Shown here in pieces: positions 34,295-44,008 of a stretch of DNA of 64,000 nt. The stretch comes from PHAA01 sp022706565 (GTDB taxonomy: Bacteria; Bacillota; Syntrophomonadia; Syntrophomonadales; Syntrophomonadaceae). The position numbers were made by a program, and so were the translations under genes. Numbering within the stretch: position 1 is the stretch's first letter; every line of letters begins with the position of its first letter. The stretch lies in NCBI GenBank assembly GCA_040769385.1, contig JAXGLD010000002.1, positions 620,001 to 684,000 on the forward strand. Direction: 5' to 3'. The notes beneath the pieces are model-generated. The model searched no databases, was not told the DNA's origin, and saw only the letters and a list, made by a program, of their open reading frames with translations.

Positions 34295-36520
34295 ATGGAA
34301 GCTTGGACCACATTTATCCCCGGGCCATGGATGGACGAGATCAATGTCCGGGATTTTATCCAAAAGAACTACACTCCTTATTACGGCGACTCTATGTTCC
34401 TGGCTCCTCCCACCGATGACACCTACCGTCTCTGGGAAGAGTGCCGAGACTTACTGCGCCGCGAACGCCACGCCGGGGGGGTATTAAGGGTGGATCCGGA
34501 TACACCGATCAACATAACCAGCCACCGGCCTGGTTACATCAACCGTCACCTGGAGAAGGTAGTGGGCTTGCAAACCGACGAACCACTGAAACGCGGTATC
34601 AATGTATTCGGCGGATTGAATACCACTATCAAAGCCTGTGAGGCTTATGGCTATGAACTGGACTCGCGCGTCAAAAACACCTTCACCACTTACCGTCGCA
34701 CCCACAACGAAGGGGTTTTCGCGGTCTACACCCCGGAAATCAGGACTGCTCGGCGAGTGGGTATTATTACCGGTTTGCCGGACTCCTATGGGCGAGGCAG
34801 AATAATCGGCGATTACCGCCGGGTAGCTCTATACGGCGTCGATCGGTTGATACAGGAGAAGGAAGCAGACCTGCTCGAGCTTAATCACGCGATGCGCATC
34901 GAAATCCTCCAACTGCGGGAAGAAATATTCGATCAAATCCAAGCCTTGCGGGAACTCAAGCAAATGGCGCAAACCTATGGATTCGATATATCCGCACCGG
35001 CAGCCAACGCCCGTGAAGCTGTGCAATGGCTCTATTTCGGCTATCTAGCCGCTGTCAAGGAACAAAATGGAGCTGCCATGAGTCTGGGCCGCACGTCCAC
35101 CTTCCTGGATATCTATATAAACCGGGATTTGCATAACGGGGTCCTTAACGAAATCGAAGCCCAGGAATTGATCGACCACCTGGTGATGAAATTACGATTC
35201 GTCAGGCACCTGCGGACCCCGGAGTATAATAGCCTCTTTGCCGGCGATCCTAACTGGGTCACGGAAGCAATTGGCGGGATCGGCATGGATGGTCGTCCCC
35301 TGGTCACTAAGAACAGTTTCCGATTCATTCATACCCTGGAGAATCTGGGTCCGGCGCCGGAGCCAAATCTGACAGTACTCTGGTCCAAGCACCTGCCGCC
35401 CGATTTTATCAATTATTGTGCCGCTATTTCGATAAAGACCAGTGCCCTCCAATATGAGAACGACGATTTGATGCGGCCTTACTTCGGCGATGATTACGGT
35501 ATCGCCTGTTGTGTATCGGCCATGCGCATGGGCAAGGATATGCAGTTCTTCGGGGCCCGCTGTAATCTGGCCAAGTTGCTCCTGTATGCCCTCAACGGGG
35601 GGCGGGACGAAATTACCGGCGATCAGGTAGGGCCCAAGATGGCCCCATACGATGACCAATTCCTTGATTATGATGATGTGATGCACCGCTTTAAGGTACA
35701 GATGGACTGGTTGGCTTCACTGTATGTCAACGCCATGAATGCCATCCACTACATGCATGACCGCTACGCTTACGAGCGGTTGCAAATGGCTTTGCACGAC
35801 AGTGAGGTGAGACGTTTCATGGCTTTTGGTATCGCCGGTTTGTCGGTAGTAGCCGATTCCCTCAGCGCTATTCGTTATGCCCGGGTCAAGCCTATGAAAG
35901 ACGAGCGGGGCATTATCAGCGACTTCAAAGTCGAGGGCACATACCCCAAATATGGCAACGATGATGACCGGGTGGACAGTCTGGCGGCCGAGGTGGTCAA
36001 GGCTTTCATCAGCAGACTGCGCAAGCATCCTACCTACAGGAATGCGGAGCCGACTCTTTCGGTGCTTACCATAACTTCCAACGTGGTTTACGGCAAGCAT
36101 ACCGGTACCACCCCGGATGGGCGTAAAAAAGGTGAACCCTTGGCTCCGGGCGCCAATCCCCTGCACGGCCGGGAGGAAAATGGGGCGGTTGCCGCCTGCA
36201 ACTCGGTAGCCAAGATACCATATGAATATGCCCGAGATGGTATATCCTACACTTTTTCCGTGGCGCCCTCAGCACTGGGGACCACCAGTACCGAACAGGT
36301 CAACAATCTGGCGGCGCTGCTGGCAGGTTTTTTCACGCAAGGAGGTCAGCATATCAACATCAATGCCGTTAGCCTGGCCACGCTGAAAGAGGCCATGGAA
36401 CACCCGGAAAAGTATCCCGACCTGACTATCCGGGTATCAGGTTACGCCGTGCATTTCATCAAACTGAGCCGGGAACAACAGGAAGAGATAATCATGCGTA
36501 CCTTCTATAAGAGTATTTAA
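34295..36520 (+). CDS. pflB: Pyruvate formate-lyase (formate C-acetyltransferase)
   Basis: Glycyl radical enzyme that converts pyruvate and CoA to acetyl-CoA and formate. It carries the adjacent active-site cysteines at 405-406 (GIACCVSAM) and the glycyl radical motif RVSGYAV with Gly716 near the C-terminus. Length is 741, typical of true PFL. The CC pair separates it from diol dehydratases and choline lyase. I chose the ATG (MEAWTTF) with CGGGGTGAG upstream, rather than the in-frame GTG three codons earlier. The activase gene follows after 2 bases. Confidence 0.95.
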   Translation: MEAWTTFIPGPWMDEINVRDFIQKNYTPYYGDSMFLAPPTDDTYRLWEECRDLLRRERHAGGVLRVDPDTPINITSHRPGYINRHLEKVVGLQTDEPLKRGINVFGGLNTTIKACEAYGYELDSRVKNTFTTYRRTHNEGVFAVYTPEIRTARRVGIITGLPDSYGRGRIIGDYRRVALYGVDRLIQEKEADLLELNHAMRIEILQLREEIFDQIQALRELKQMAQTYGFDISAPAANAREAVQWLYFGYLAAVKEQNGAAMSLGRTSTFLDIYINRDLHNGVLNEIEAQELIDHLVMKLRFVRHLRTPEYNSLFAGDPNWVTEAIGGIGMDGRPLVTKNSFRFIHTLENLGPAPEPNLTVLWSKHLPPDFINYCAAISIKTSALQYENDDLMRPYFGDDYGIACCVSAMRMGKDMQFFGARCNLAKLLLYALNGGRDEITGDQVGPKMAPYDDQFLDYDDVMHRFKVQMDWLASLYVNAMNAIHYMHDRYAYERLQMALHDSEVRRFMAFGIAGLSVVADSLSAIRYARVKPMKDERGIISDFKVEGTYPKYGNDDDRVDSLAAEVVKAFISRLRKHPTYRNAEPTLSVLTITSNVVYGKHTGTTPDGRKKGEPLAPGANPLHGREENGAVAACNSVAKIPYEYARDGISYTFSVAPSALGTTSTEQVNNLAALLAGFFTQGGQHININAVSLATLKEAMEHPEKYPDLTIRVSGYAVHFIKLSREQQEEIIMRTFYKSI

Positions 36521-36522
36521 CC

Positions 36523-37266
36523 ATGTTGGGCCGGGTTCATTCCATCGATACCTTCAGCACCCTTGACGGCCCTGGGATCAGGACGGTAGTCTTCCTGCAG
36601 GGCTGCCATCTTCGTTGCCGTTACTGCCAGAATCCCGACACCTGGAATTATGACTCCCCGACCGCCCGGGTGTATACGCCGGAAGAGATAATGGCCATCG
36701 TCAAGCGCAGTCAACCATATTTCTCATTTTCAGGGGGAGGCTTGACCTTTTCAGGTGGTGAACCTCTGTTGCAGCATAGATTTGTCCGTGAAGTATTTAA
36801 GCACTGCCAGCGGGAAAGCATTCACACCGCAGTGGATACCTCGCTATATGTGAGCGAAATTTCGCTAATGGATATCCTCCCCTACACCCGACTGGTCTTG
36901 GCGGATATCAAACAAATGGATCCAGAAAAGAGCATCGCCTTGGTGGGAGCCAGCAACCGCCGTAACCTTGAAAACCTACGACTTGTCGATGCCAATGAAG
37001 TGGAGATTTGGATCAGGTATGTGCTGATTCCCGGTTACACCGACCATGAGGATGATCTGGCCCAGATGGCCCAATTCATTAGAGGATTGAAGAACGTGAC
37101 CCGAATTGACCTCCTTCCCTACCATACCCTCGGCCAACACAAATGGCAGATGCTGGGGATCGATTATGAACTAGGTCCGGTCCAACCACCCCAACCCCAT
37201 CGTTTGATCCAATTAAAACGATATTTACAGGAAAAAAGCGGCAAGAGCGTCCATATTCCCTCCTGA
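36523..37266 (+). CDS. pflA: Pyruvate formate-lyase activating enzyme
   Basis: Radical SAM enzyme that installs the glycyl radical on PFL. It has the CHLRCRYC cluster motif at residues 29-36 and FSGGEPLLQ. It is 247 residues, the short form without an extra ferredoxin domain. The ATG is 2 bases after the pflB stop, so translation is coupled. Cytoplasmic. Confidence 0.95.
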   Translation: MLGRVHSIDTFSTLDGPGIRTVVFLQGCHLRCRYCQNPDTWNYDSPTARVYTPEEIMAIVKRSQPYFSFSGGGLTFSGGEPLLQHRFVREVFKHCQRESIHTAVDTSLYVSEISLMDILPYTRLVLADIKQMDPEKSIALVGASNRRNLENLRLVDANEVEIWIRYVLIPGYTDHEDDLAQMAQFIRGLKNVTRIDLLPYHTLGQHKWQMLGIDYELGPVQPPQPHRLIQLKRYLQEKSGKSVHIPS

Positions 37267-37409
37267 TTCCCCCATGTTTCCCGTTAGATTTTATCTTGTC
37301 TAATACAACTTAAGAATTCTTCCCCTGGAAATCCCAGGCGTGTGCCGAGGTACCATCGTCAGGTTTCTTTCATATGATACATTGACTATTTCATATGGGA
37401 GGAATTGAT

Positions 37410-38720
37410 TTGTTCGGGTTATCAATGGTCAATATGGTACGCCGCCATCCCCACAAAATAGATAAAGCACTTAGGAACGCAATGGTGGACATGTATCAGC
37501 CTTTCCGACGGGTACCCTGTTTTTTACACGCTCCTCTGGAGAGCCTGCTCAAGAGAACTAAGAAATATGCAGTCATAATAGAATTCGATGACGATCAAAA
37601 GAGTTTTAACGGCCATGTTAATGCCGCCCGTACTATCATCGGCAAGCAGCCCCGCTCCCAGATAAAACACCACTATCCCAGCATTCACAGCTGCTCGGCG
37701 ACCCTGACCCCGGCGGCGTTGGAGAAGCTTCTGGAAGCCAATCCTGGCATTAAAAAGATTCATTCCGACCGGGAGATGCGAGCGCTGCTGGACGTAGCCC
37801 GACCTTCCGTAAATGCTGACTTGCCGACCATACAAAACGTCACCGGTAAAGGGGTGACCATTGCCATCGTCGATACCGGAATATATCCGCATAAAGATTT
37901 GGCCGGACGCATCAAGGGTTTCCAGGATCTAACCGGTTCCAAAAATTCCCCCTATGACGATAACGGGCACGGAACCCATTGTGCGGGGGATGCAGCCGGT
38001 GATGGCGCGGCCTCAAATGGTAAATACAAGGGGCTGGCTCCCAAATCCGAGGTGGTTGGAGTCAAGGTTCTAAACAAAACAGGATCGGGATCTTTGTCCA
38101 ATGTCATGGCTGGAGTGCAATGGTGTATTGACAATCAGAAACGGTATGATATCGATATAATGAGTATGTCGCTGGGGGGGCAGGCTGTCGGTCCAACCAC
38201 TGAAGACCCTATGGTTAGAATCGTAGAAAAAGCCTGGGATAAGGGAATAGTAGTTCTGGTAGCCGCCGGCAACGAAGGCCCAGATGCACATACTATATCG
38301 AGCCCCGGCATAAGTCCCAAAGTAATCACCGTTGGGGCCATGGATGATAAAAACACCTATTCACGCCGTGATGACCAGGTCGCTCCATTTTCCAGCAGGG
38401 GACCTACCATCGACGGCGTGAGTAAACCGGACATTTTAGCCCCCGGAGTCAACATTGTTTCCCTGAGGTCGCCCAATTCCTATTTGGATAAGCGGCTAAA
38501 AGAGAGCCGTGTCGGTACCGAATATCTAGCCATGTCCGGCACCTCCATGGCCACTCCCATCTGCGCCGGGATGGCCGCCCTAATATTGGAGACCCACCCG
38601 GAGTTAAGCCCTGATCAGGTCAAAGAGCGGCTCTTGAACACGGCAGAAGATTGGAAACTGCCGGCAGACACGCAGGGTAAAGGATACGGCGACGCCGAGA
38701 AGGCGGTCACCATGCCATAA
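37410..38720 (+). CDS. aprX: AprX-like intracellular subtilisin
   Basis: Cytoplasmic S8 protease related to Bacillus AprX. The start MFGLSMVNMVRR and the following PFRRVPCFLH resemble the AprX N-terminus, which acts as a prodomain-like region. The triad is intact: VDTGIY, GHGTHCAG and GTSMATP, with AAGNEG for the oxyanion Asn. I use the TTG 7 bases after GGAGG. An ATG five codons upstream overlaps that ribosome site. It is 436 residues long with no signal peptide. It seems monocistronic. Confidence 0.9.
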   Translation: MFGLSMVNMVRRHPHKIDKALRNAMVDMYQPFRRVPCFLHAPLESLLKRTKKYAVIIEFDDDQKSFNGHVNAARTIIGKQPRSQIKHHYPSIHSCSATLTPAALEKLLEANPGIKKIHSDREMRALLDVARPSVNADLPTIQNVTGKGVTIAIVDTGIYPHKDLAGRIKGFQDLTGSKNSPYDDNGHGTHCAGDAAGDGAASNGKYKGLAPKSEVVGVKVLNKTGSGSLSNVMAGVQWCIDNQKRYDIDIMSMSLGGQAVGPTTEDPMVRIVEKAWDKGIVVLVAAGNEGPDAHTISSPGISPKVITVGAMDDKNTYSRRDDQVAPFSSRGPTIDGVSKPDILAPGVNIVSLRSPNSYLDKRLKESRVGTEYLAMSGTSMATPICAGMAALILETHPELSPDQVKERLLNTAEDWKLPADTQGKGYGDAEKAVTMP

Positions 38721-38765
38721 CAACCCATCAAATAAGCGTTTATTTAGGTGGTAACTGCTGCAAAA

Positions 38766-38806
38766 ATCGCAGGTTAGACTCGAAGTAATCCAAGTCAACC
38801 TGCGAT
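38766..38806. repeat. Inverted repeat between aprX and the MaoC-like gene
   Basis: ATCGCAGGTT/AACCTGCGAT, extended by GACT/AGTC with a single bulge, forms a 14-bp stem. It has no T run and lies between two converging genes, so it may be a weak terminator or an RNA 3' end protector. Confidence 0.4.
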
Positions 38807-38874
38807 ACAAGCGTCTATTCAACTATAAAAACATTTCCCTGGAAGAATGACGTTACTACAGTCGAGGCAGTTGT

Positions 38875-39330
38875 CTATTCCTTCTTTTGAACCATCATGG
38901 TAGTCTCGTATTCGATCACCTGCTGCCCATTCTGGTTGAAAGCCTTATTTCTGTAGACGAATAAATTCATCTTGGGGTTCTTGGTGGGGCGGAAATCGAT
39001 AACCTCACCCTCGGAACTCAGGGTATCGCCAAACATCACCGGAGCGGTGAGTTTCATATTGTTTACCCCCACATAAGCATAGATCTCGTAGCCTACATCG
39101 GCCAGCATGTATGCAATATTGTCGGCATTATGGAGCAGGCCATCGGCGACCGTGAAGATTAACGGACCGGCCAGCGAGCGCTCTTTGAACCAGGTCGTCT
39201 TACCATATTCCGAATTGCTGTGGATGGCCATATTGAACCAGTTGAGTTGATGCAGCATGGAAAAGTCCCCCACATCGAGGGTCCGGCTGACCCGGCCAGG
39301 AATTTTGGTACCCACTGCTAAACTACCCAT
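38875..39330 (-). CDS. MaoC-like hotdog dehydratase/thioesterase family protein
   Basis: A 151-residue hotdog-fold protein of the MaoC/(R)-hydratase type. The catalytic segment reads AIHSNSEYGKTTWFKERS followed by GPLIF. The His is kept, but the usual preceding G-D-x-N-P is not, so the hydratase activity is doubtful. ATG start after AAAAGGAGGAG. It follows the acyl-CoA dehydrogenase gene by 86 bases on the same strand, which suggests a joint role in acyl-CoA turnover. Confidence 0.65.
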   Translation of the reverse strand: MGSLAVGTKIPGRVSRTLDVGDFSMLHQLNWFNMAIHSNSEYGKTTWFKERSLAGPLIFTVADGLLHNADNIAYMLADVGYEIYAYVGVNNMKLTAPVMFGDTLSSEGEVIDFRPTKNPKMNLFVYRNKAFNQNGQQVIEYETTMMVQKKE

Positions 39331-39416
39331 TATCCGACTCCTCCTTTTTATCGCGTATTTATCTTCATAATCCCCCTGGGGATAATGACCGTTTACTAAT
39401 ACCCGGTTTTAACAAC

Positions 39417-40556
39417 CTAGCGGAGTGCCGCGCCTGCAATAATCATACGTTGGGCTTCGGATGTGCCTTCACCGATCTCGGTGATCTTAGCGTCACGATA
39501 GAGTCTTTCAGCTTTGGATCCCTTGATATATCCATAGCCACCTTGAATCTGAACCGCTTTGGAAGTGTGCTTGACCGCACATTCAGAACAAAACAGCTTG
39601 GCCTTGGAAGCGGCCAGGCTGAAAGGCTGACCCTGATCTTTCACCCAGGCGGCATATAAATACAGGAAACGAGCTGCATCGATATCAGTTGACATATCAG
39701 CGATAAACCACTGAATGGCCTGTTGGCTGCTGATCGGTTTCTTGAACTGGACCCGGGCTTTTGAATAGCGGACCGACTCGTCCAGGCAAGCCTGGGCTAT
39801 GCCGGTGGTCATGGCTGCCATACCGATACGGCCGGCGTCAAGGGCGCTCATCGCGATTTTAAAGCCTTCCCCTTCCTTGCCAAGCAGGCAATCGGCCGGC
39901 ACGACACAGTCTTTGAACAATACTTCCGAGGTCTGGGATGCTCGGATGCCCATCTTCTCAAAATGCTCGCCCAGAACTAGACCTGGGGTGCCTTTGGGAA
40001 TAAGGAAGGCACTCATGCCCTTAGGACCGGCGTCTTTATTTGTATAGGCAAAAGCAACGAATACATCGGCCATGATAGCATTGGTGATAAAGGTCTTGGC
40101 TCCGTTAAGGATATAGGCATCGCCTTCCTTGAAAGCCGTAGTGGTCGCTGCGCTCACATCTGTACCAGCCCCGGGCTCGGTCAGCGTAAACGCTCCCACA
40201 TATTTTCCGGAGGCCAAACCCGGCAGCCACTTTTTCTTCTGTTCTTCGTTGGCGAAGGTGATGATAGGATGTCCGACCAAACCATAGCTATATCCATGCA
40301 GAAATCCGGTGGCCGGGCAGGCGCGGGCAATTTCCTCCGTGACCAGCATGGAGGTGACGAAACTTTGTCCCCCTCCTCCGTATTCGGAAGGATACGAGAT
40401 ACCCATCATGCCAAGTTCCCCTAGTTTGGCGAAAACCTCATAGGGGTAAAGGCTTTTTTCATCCAGTTCCCCGGCGATGGGTTCTATGTACTCCAAAGCA
40501 AACTCTCGGGCACTGGCCCTTATCAACTCCTGTTCTTCCGATAGCTTGAAATCCAT
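39417..40556 (-). CDS. Acyl-CoA dehydrogenase
   Basis: FAD-dependent acyl-CoA dehydrogenase, 379 residues. Signature FTLTEPGAGTDVSA, substrate loop, and YRDAKITEIGEGTSEAQ, in which the Glu is at the usual catalytic position for butyryl/short-chain enzymes. ATG (MDFKLSEEQ) with AAAGAGGTG upstream. A GTG two codons earlier is less likely. No Etf genes are in the window. With the MaoC-like neighbour it fits short-chain fatty acid oxidation or formation. Confidence 0.93.
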   Translation of the reverse strand: MDFKLSEEQELIRASAREFALEYIEPIAGELDEKSLYPYEVFAKLGELGMMGISYPSEYGGGGQSFVTSMLVTEEIARACPATGFLHGYSYGLVGHPIITFANEEQKKKWLPGLASGKYVGAFTLTEPGAGTDVSAATTTAFKEGDAYILNGAKTFITNAIMADVFVAFAYTNKDAGPKGMSAFLIPKGTPGLVLGEHFEKMGIRASQTSEVLFKDCVVPADCLLGKEGEGFKIAMSALDAGRIGMAAMTTGIAQACLDESVRYSKARVQFKKPISSQQAIQWFIADMSTDIDAARFLYLYAAWVKDQGQPFSLAASKAKLFCSECAVKHTSKAVQIQGGYGYIKGSKAERLYRDAKITEIGEGTSEAQRMIIAGAALR

Positions 40557-40794
40557 ACACACACCTCTTTCTTTTTCAATCTGAAAACCCCAACATTACC
40601 TTTCCATGGATAAAACTCGGGCAGAGGTAAAACTATCGACCAATCTCAGTCTACCATGCTATTTGTTGCTTATCTACTTCAAAATTCACACATTTTTCTT
40701 GATGTGAATAACCAATAAGTACCAATGCGGATTGGCTAACATACAATGGTGCTAAAACTAGGATTTACAGTGGCAATCCGGCAAGGGATCCAAC

Positions 40795-40826
40795 GACAAA
40801 GGACCCGTTAGGGTCCTCGTAGTCGT
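40795..40826. terminator. Hairpin between PilZ gene and the intergenic region
   Basis: AGGACCC-GTTA-GGGTCCT stem extended by ACGAC/GTCGT, followed by CTTTTG on the plus strand and CCTTTG on the minus strand. It is downstream of the PilZ gene. Confidence 0.6.
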
Positions 40827-40855
40827 CTTTTGTAGTTATAAGGCGGGAGCGGAAC

Positions 40856-41524
40856 CTAGAATCCGCTGCTAAGCTCGATGTTGCGCCGATAAGGCGAGAA
40901 CAAATGCTGCATGATCATATGCTGCTGCAGCTTGGTTATGGATTCGAATTTGACCGCAACCAGGTATTCATTATCCCGAACATCGTTCCGGACCACCACC
41001 CCCAAAACGGTAGTATTTATATTTATACTTTCCGTTTCCAGGGGGATATCAAACACCAAGTGGCTATGCACAGGTATCTCCATCGGATAGATGAAACTCA
41101 AACCCGAGCCGCTGAGGTCATTCAATTTCACAATCGAGGTTGGCCGTAAGCTCTCCCAATTATCTAATTCCTCCGGTTTCACCTGCTGCCATTTCACCGG
41201 CATCGAAGTCTTGACCCGGAAGAAACTGCGCCGATCCGATACAGTCATGGCTGGGGGCTTGCCCAACTCCCAACAAACCGTGTCCTTGATCAGCTTTTCC
41301 CCCAGTACCGGTGATTCAAAGGTATAATGAGCATCATAACATCCGACCCAAATTTCCAATGACTTCCCGATATAGTCATCGATTTGCCGATCCGCCGGTG
41401 TCTTGACCAAAAAGCTGTCATCCCTATTTAAGTAAACATGGGTTGCCAGGATCATATTCTCATTATCATTTCTGAACAAAATCTCAACCTTTCGCCCATC
41501 CTGCAATACTTCATACGGCTTCAT
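40856..41524 (-). CDS. YcgR-like PilZ domain protein
   Basis: A predicted c-di-GMP receptor of 222 residues. An N-terminal YcgR/YpfA-like beta domain (about 1-90) is followed by a PilZ domain with SDRRSFFRVKT (the RxxxR site) and LNDLSGSGLSF (the D-x-S-x-x-G site). Both binding motifs are intact. ATG start after GGGGATTAGCA. It may act on motility or on surface properties. The HD-GYP protein at the left edge could be part of the same signalling network. Confidence 0.85.
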   Translation of the reverse strand: MKPYEVLQDGRKVEILFRNDNENMILATHVYLNRDDSFLVKTPADRQIDDYIGKSLEIWVGCYDAHYTFESPVLGEKLIKDTVCWELGKPPAMTVSDRRSFFRVKTSMPVKWQQVKPEELDNWESLRPTSIVKLNDLSGSGLSFIYPMEIPVHSHLVFDIPLETESININTTVLGVVVRNDVRDNEYLVAVKFESITKLQQHMIMQHLFSPYRRNIELSSGF

Positions 41525-41682
41525 TGCTAATCCCCGCTTCCCTATATATGGCTAATATCCTTATCAATTAATACGCCAAGTTGGCTGCAATTTGATGGAT
41601 TAGCAGGTTATTTAGTTATGGTGCCCGATCAAGATATGCAGACGCGAAATTCAGATTGTCCCCAGAGCCGCCCGCAGATAGA

Positions 41683-42570
41683 CTAATCCACCCGCTTATC
41701 ACCAAAAAAGAACAGGGCCACGGTTCCCGGCCCGGTATGGGCCCCGACCACAGCACCAACGCTATTTATCATAACCTTGCCATTAAGTGACAAGAATTTG
41801 CCCTCTATCAAATCCGCTACCTTGCGGGCATCTTCATAGCAGGCTGAATTGGAGATAAAGCATTTGCCGGTATAATCGATCCCGTCCTGCGCATGCGCCT
41901 CCATCATGTTCACAAGCTCGCTTATAACCTGCTTTTTCCCGCGGATCTTTTTGCGGGGAATTAGCTTGCCATCAAAACTCATGTTCATCAACGGACAAAT
42001 GTTGAGCATTCCCCCCACCACCGCAGATGCTGCCGATATGCGTCCGCCCCGCTTATAATGGGTAAGATCCGTCGAGAAAAACCAATGATGCAGATAAAGC
42101 TTGTTTTCCTCCAGCCATTCATACACCTCTTCAATTGTTTTTCCGTCATCCCTCATGTCCGCTGCCATGTCTGTAAGCAGCCCATACCCTGAGGATGCTC
42201 CCAAGGAGTCTACAATAAAGATTTTTCTTTCTGGATACATAGATATGATTTGCTCTCGGGCAATGGTGGCGGTATTATAAGAACCCGATAATCCAGAAGA
42301 AAAGGAAATGTGCAGGATGTCCTTCCCTTCATCTAAAATGGATTCGAACAACTCCAAATACTGGGCAATATTCACCTGTGAGGTGGTAGGCATCGAGCCG
42401 GCCGCAATTCTCCCATAGAATTCCGATAAAGATATGGTTTGGCCCAAATCATCCAGGTATTCTTTCCCATCCAACACATAATGAAAGCATAGAAACGGAA
42501 TATTCCTTTTTCTAAAATACTCGTACGGCATATCTGCTGTTGAACAACATGTCAAAACATAATTACCCAT
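41683..42570 (-). CDS. DegV family fatty-acid binding protein
   Basis: A 295-residue DegV protein (FakB-like). It shows CSTADMPYEYF, MPTTSQVN, SFSSGLSGSYNTA, and the later FSTDLTHYKRGGRIS and GAHTGPGTVALFF, which line the lipid pocket in the family. I chose the ATG before GNYVLTCC, because the domain begins there and GGGGTGG lies upstream. The frame is open for 44 extra codons with no family match. It presumably presents a fatty acid to a kinase, which is not seen here. Confidence 0.85.
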   Translation of the reverse strand: MGNYVLTCCSTADMPYEYFRKRNIPFLCFHYVLDGKEYLDDLGQTISLSEFYGRIAAGSMPTTSQVNIAQYLELFESILDEGKDILHISFSSGLSGSYNTATIAREQIISMYPERKIFIVDSLGASSGYGLLTDMAADMRDDGKTIEEVYEWLEENKLYLHHWFFSTDLTHYKRGGRISAASAVVGGMLNICPLMNMSFDGKLIPRKKIRGKKQVISELVNMMEAHAQDGIDYTGKCFISNSACYEDARKVADLIEGKFLSLNGKVMINSVGAVVGAHTGPGTVALFFFGDKRVD

Positions 42571-42729
42571 AATCGCAACACCACCCCTATTATCCACTCC
42601 ACTCATTTGGCCAAAATCAACTGCAGTTGTCTCACTTAGAGAAAACATGTCTAAAATGCAAATATCCTGCCAAAAGGTTTCTCCCCATTCTAATATTACC
42701 ACTATAAATGACTATGTCTATACATCGCC

Positions 42730-42879
42730 CTAAATGCCTGACAAAATCGCGTCCGCGCCCATATGCGGAAACACCGTCTTCGCATCAGACCACATCATCG
42801 AGCAGGAGTACTTGAGTTCGGCAGGCATAGCCCGGGCAATCTGCGCCGAAGTTGCCACATAATTCAGCCCAATATCTTA
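42730..42879 (-). pseudogene. Unidentified coding remnant
   Basis: Forty-nine open codons ending in a stop, without a start. The product contains GLNYVATSAQIARAMPAELK and WSDAKTVFPHMGADA and looks like the C-terminal end of a normal soluble protein. The family is not recognised. A TAA lies just before it, and no related sequence is seen upstream. Confidence 0.3.
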
Positions 42880-43006
42880 AACGCATAGGCTAACGGAATT
42901 GGGGTCGTTCAAAAATTGAGGGTAGCTCTATTCTGATGCTCTAATTTAAAATAAAGCAGTCCCAGATAGATGTTATCGAAGCAGGATTCCACTTGGGGGT
43001 GAGTTC

Positions 43007-43411
43007 TTACGCATGTTTTCCAAGACTTGACAACCGTTTTTCAAAATCGGCCTTAAACGATAGAATAGCATCGATATTTACAGCAAAATCATGGTCACTA
43101 ATATTAAAATTAGTCACAAACTCGCCCGATCTCTCGCGAACCATAATTGTCGAACGAATGTTGTCTCCAATTGCGTCCTGAACAACCGCATCACCATAAA
43201 AATACCAGTTGGTTTCAGTAGGGGCATTTGCAGCGTCCCCGGATAAGTCATTTTCGATTATTCCGCACAGTTCAACCATTAAAGCCTCATCCAGTTTGAT
43301 TTCTTTCCCGTACTCACCGTCAGCGGAGATATTGGCATATCCATACCAAATATTCCTGCTCCTCAACTGTCCATCATCTGATGTGAATGTTTCATCAAAT
43401 AGAACTTCCAT
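43007..43411 (-). CDS. Hypothetical soluble protein
   Basis: A 134-residue acidic protein. I do not recognise the family. The ATG at MEVLFDETF is preceded by GGGAGG with 9 bases between. A longer in-frame TTG start has no ribosome site. The middle contains aromatic beta-rich segments (NIWYGYANIS, NWYFYG). No leader, no membrane span. It stands alone in AT-richer DNA than the rest of the window, which hints at recent arrival. Confidence 0.55.
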   Translation of the reverse strand: MEVLFDETFTSDDGQLRSRNIWYGYANISADGEYGKEIKLDEALMVELCGIIENDLSGDAANAPTETNWYFYGDAVVQDAIGDNIRSTIMVRERSGEFVTNFNISDHDFAVNIDAILSFKADFEKRLSSLGKHA

Positions 43412-43555
43412 TTTCGTTATCCTCCCTTCAAATAAAGGCAACAGACAACATTTCCTTAACAGGAGGGTTAGTTCACACCGGCAATATTATTTTATTATAC
43501 TACACGAAATTTCTTAATCTCGCGAAATCAGCGACTTGCTATTAAAGATAAAAGT

Positions 43556-44008
43556 CTACTTGCCTTCTTCTGTTAATATTTCAACGGAATCACCGACTCT
43601 AACCCAGCCAGATTCTAAAACCCTTGTGAAAATTCCTTCAACCGGCATTACACATGAACCAACCTGCTTTTTAATAGCACAACCTTGATTATGGCATTCT
43701 TTACCGATTTGTGTTACTTCCAATATTGCTTCACCAACTTTTAACCGTGTTAATAATGGGAGAGTGGCCACATCAAGCCCCCCAACAGTTATGTTTTCAG
43801 CAAAAACTCCATAATCAAGTCCAATTGCTCCCATTGCATGCATCTTCTCAAAACTTGAAAGTGAAAGAAGACTAACCTGGCGATGCCAATCTCCACTGTG
43901 AGCATCTGTTTCCAGGCCATAATTTTGTTTTAAAAAAGCTTCCCCTACATTATGTTTGATCTCTCCGCGTTTAGAAGAAACATTAACTGCTAGAACCTGT
44001 CCTGTCAT
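43556..44008 (-). CDS. MOSC domain protein
   Basis: A 150-residue stand-alone MOSC domain (molybdenum cofactor sulfurase C-terminal-like), similar to YiiM/YuaD-type proteins or those fused to MoaB. It shows the GLETDAHSGDWHRQVSLLS pocket, GVFAENITVGG, and the cysteine-rich GKECHNQGCAI. ATG start after AAAGGGGG. It may handle sulfur or the metallo-pterin cofactor. It is far from the AOR cluster, but both concern molybdo/tungstopterin. Confidence 0.85.
   Translation of the reverse strand: MTGQVLAVNVSSKRGEIKHNVGEAFLKQNYGLETDAHSGDWHRQVSLLSLSSFEKMHAMGAIGLDYGVFAENITVGGLDVATLPLLTRLKVGEAILEVTQIGKECHNQGCAIKKQVGSCVMPVEGIFTRVLESGWVRVGDSVEILTEEGK

Noticed and set aside
33827..34363. 178-codon frame on the minus strand
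   Set aside because: It crosses the 92-residue gene and the pflB start. Both of these have ribosome sites and this one does not.
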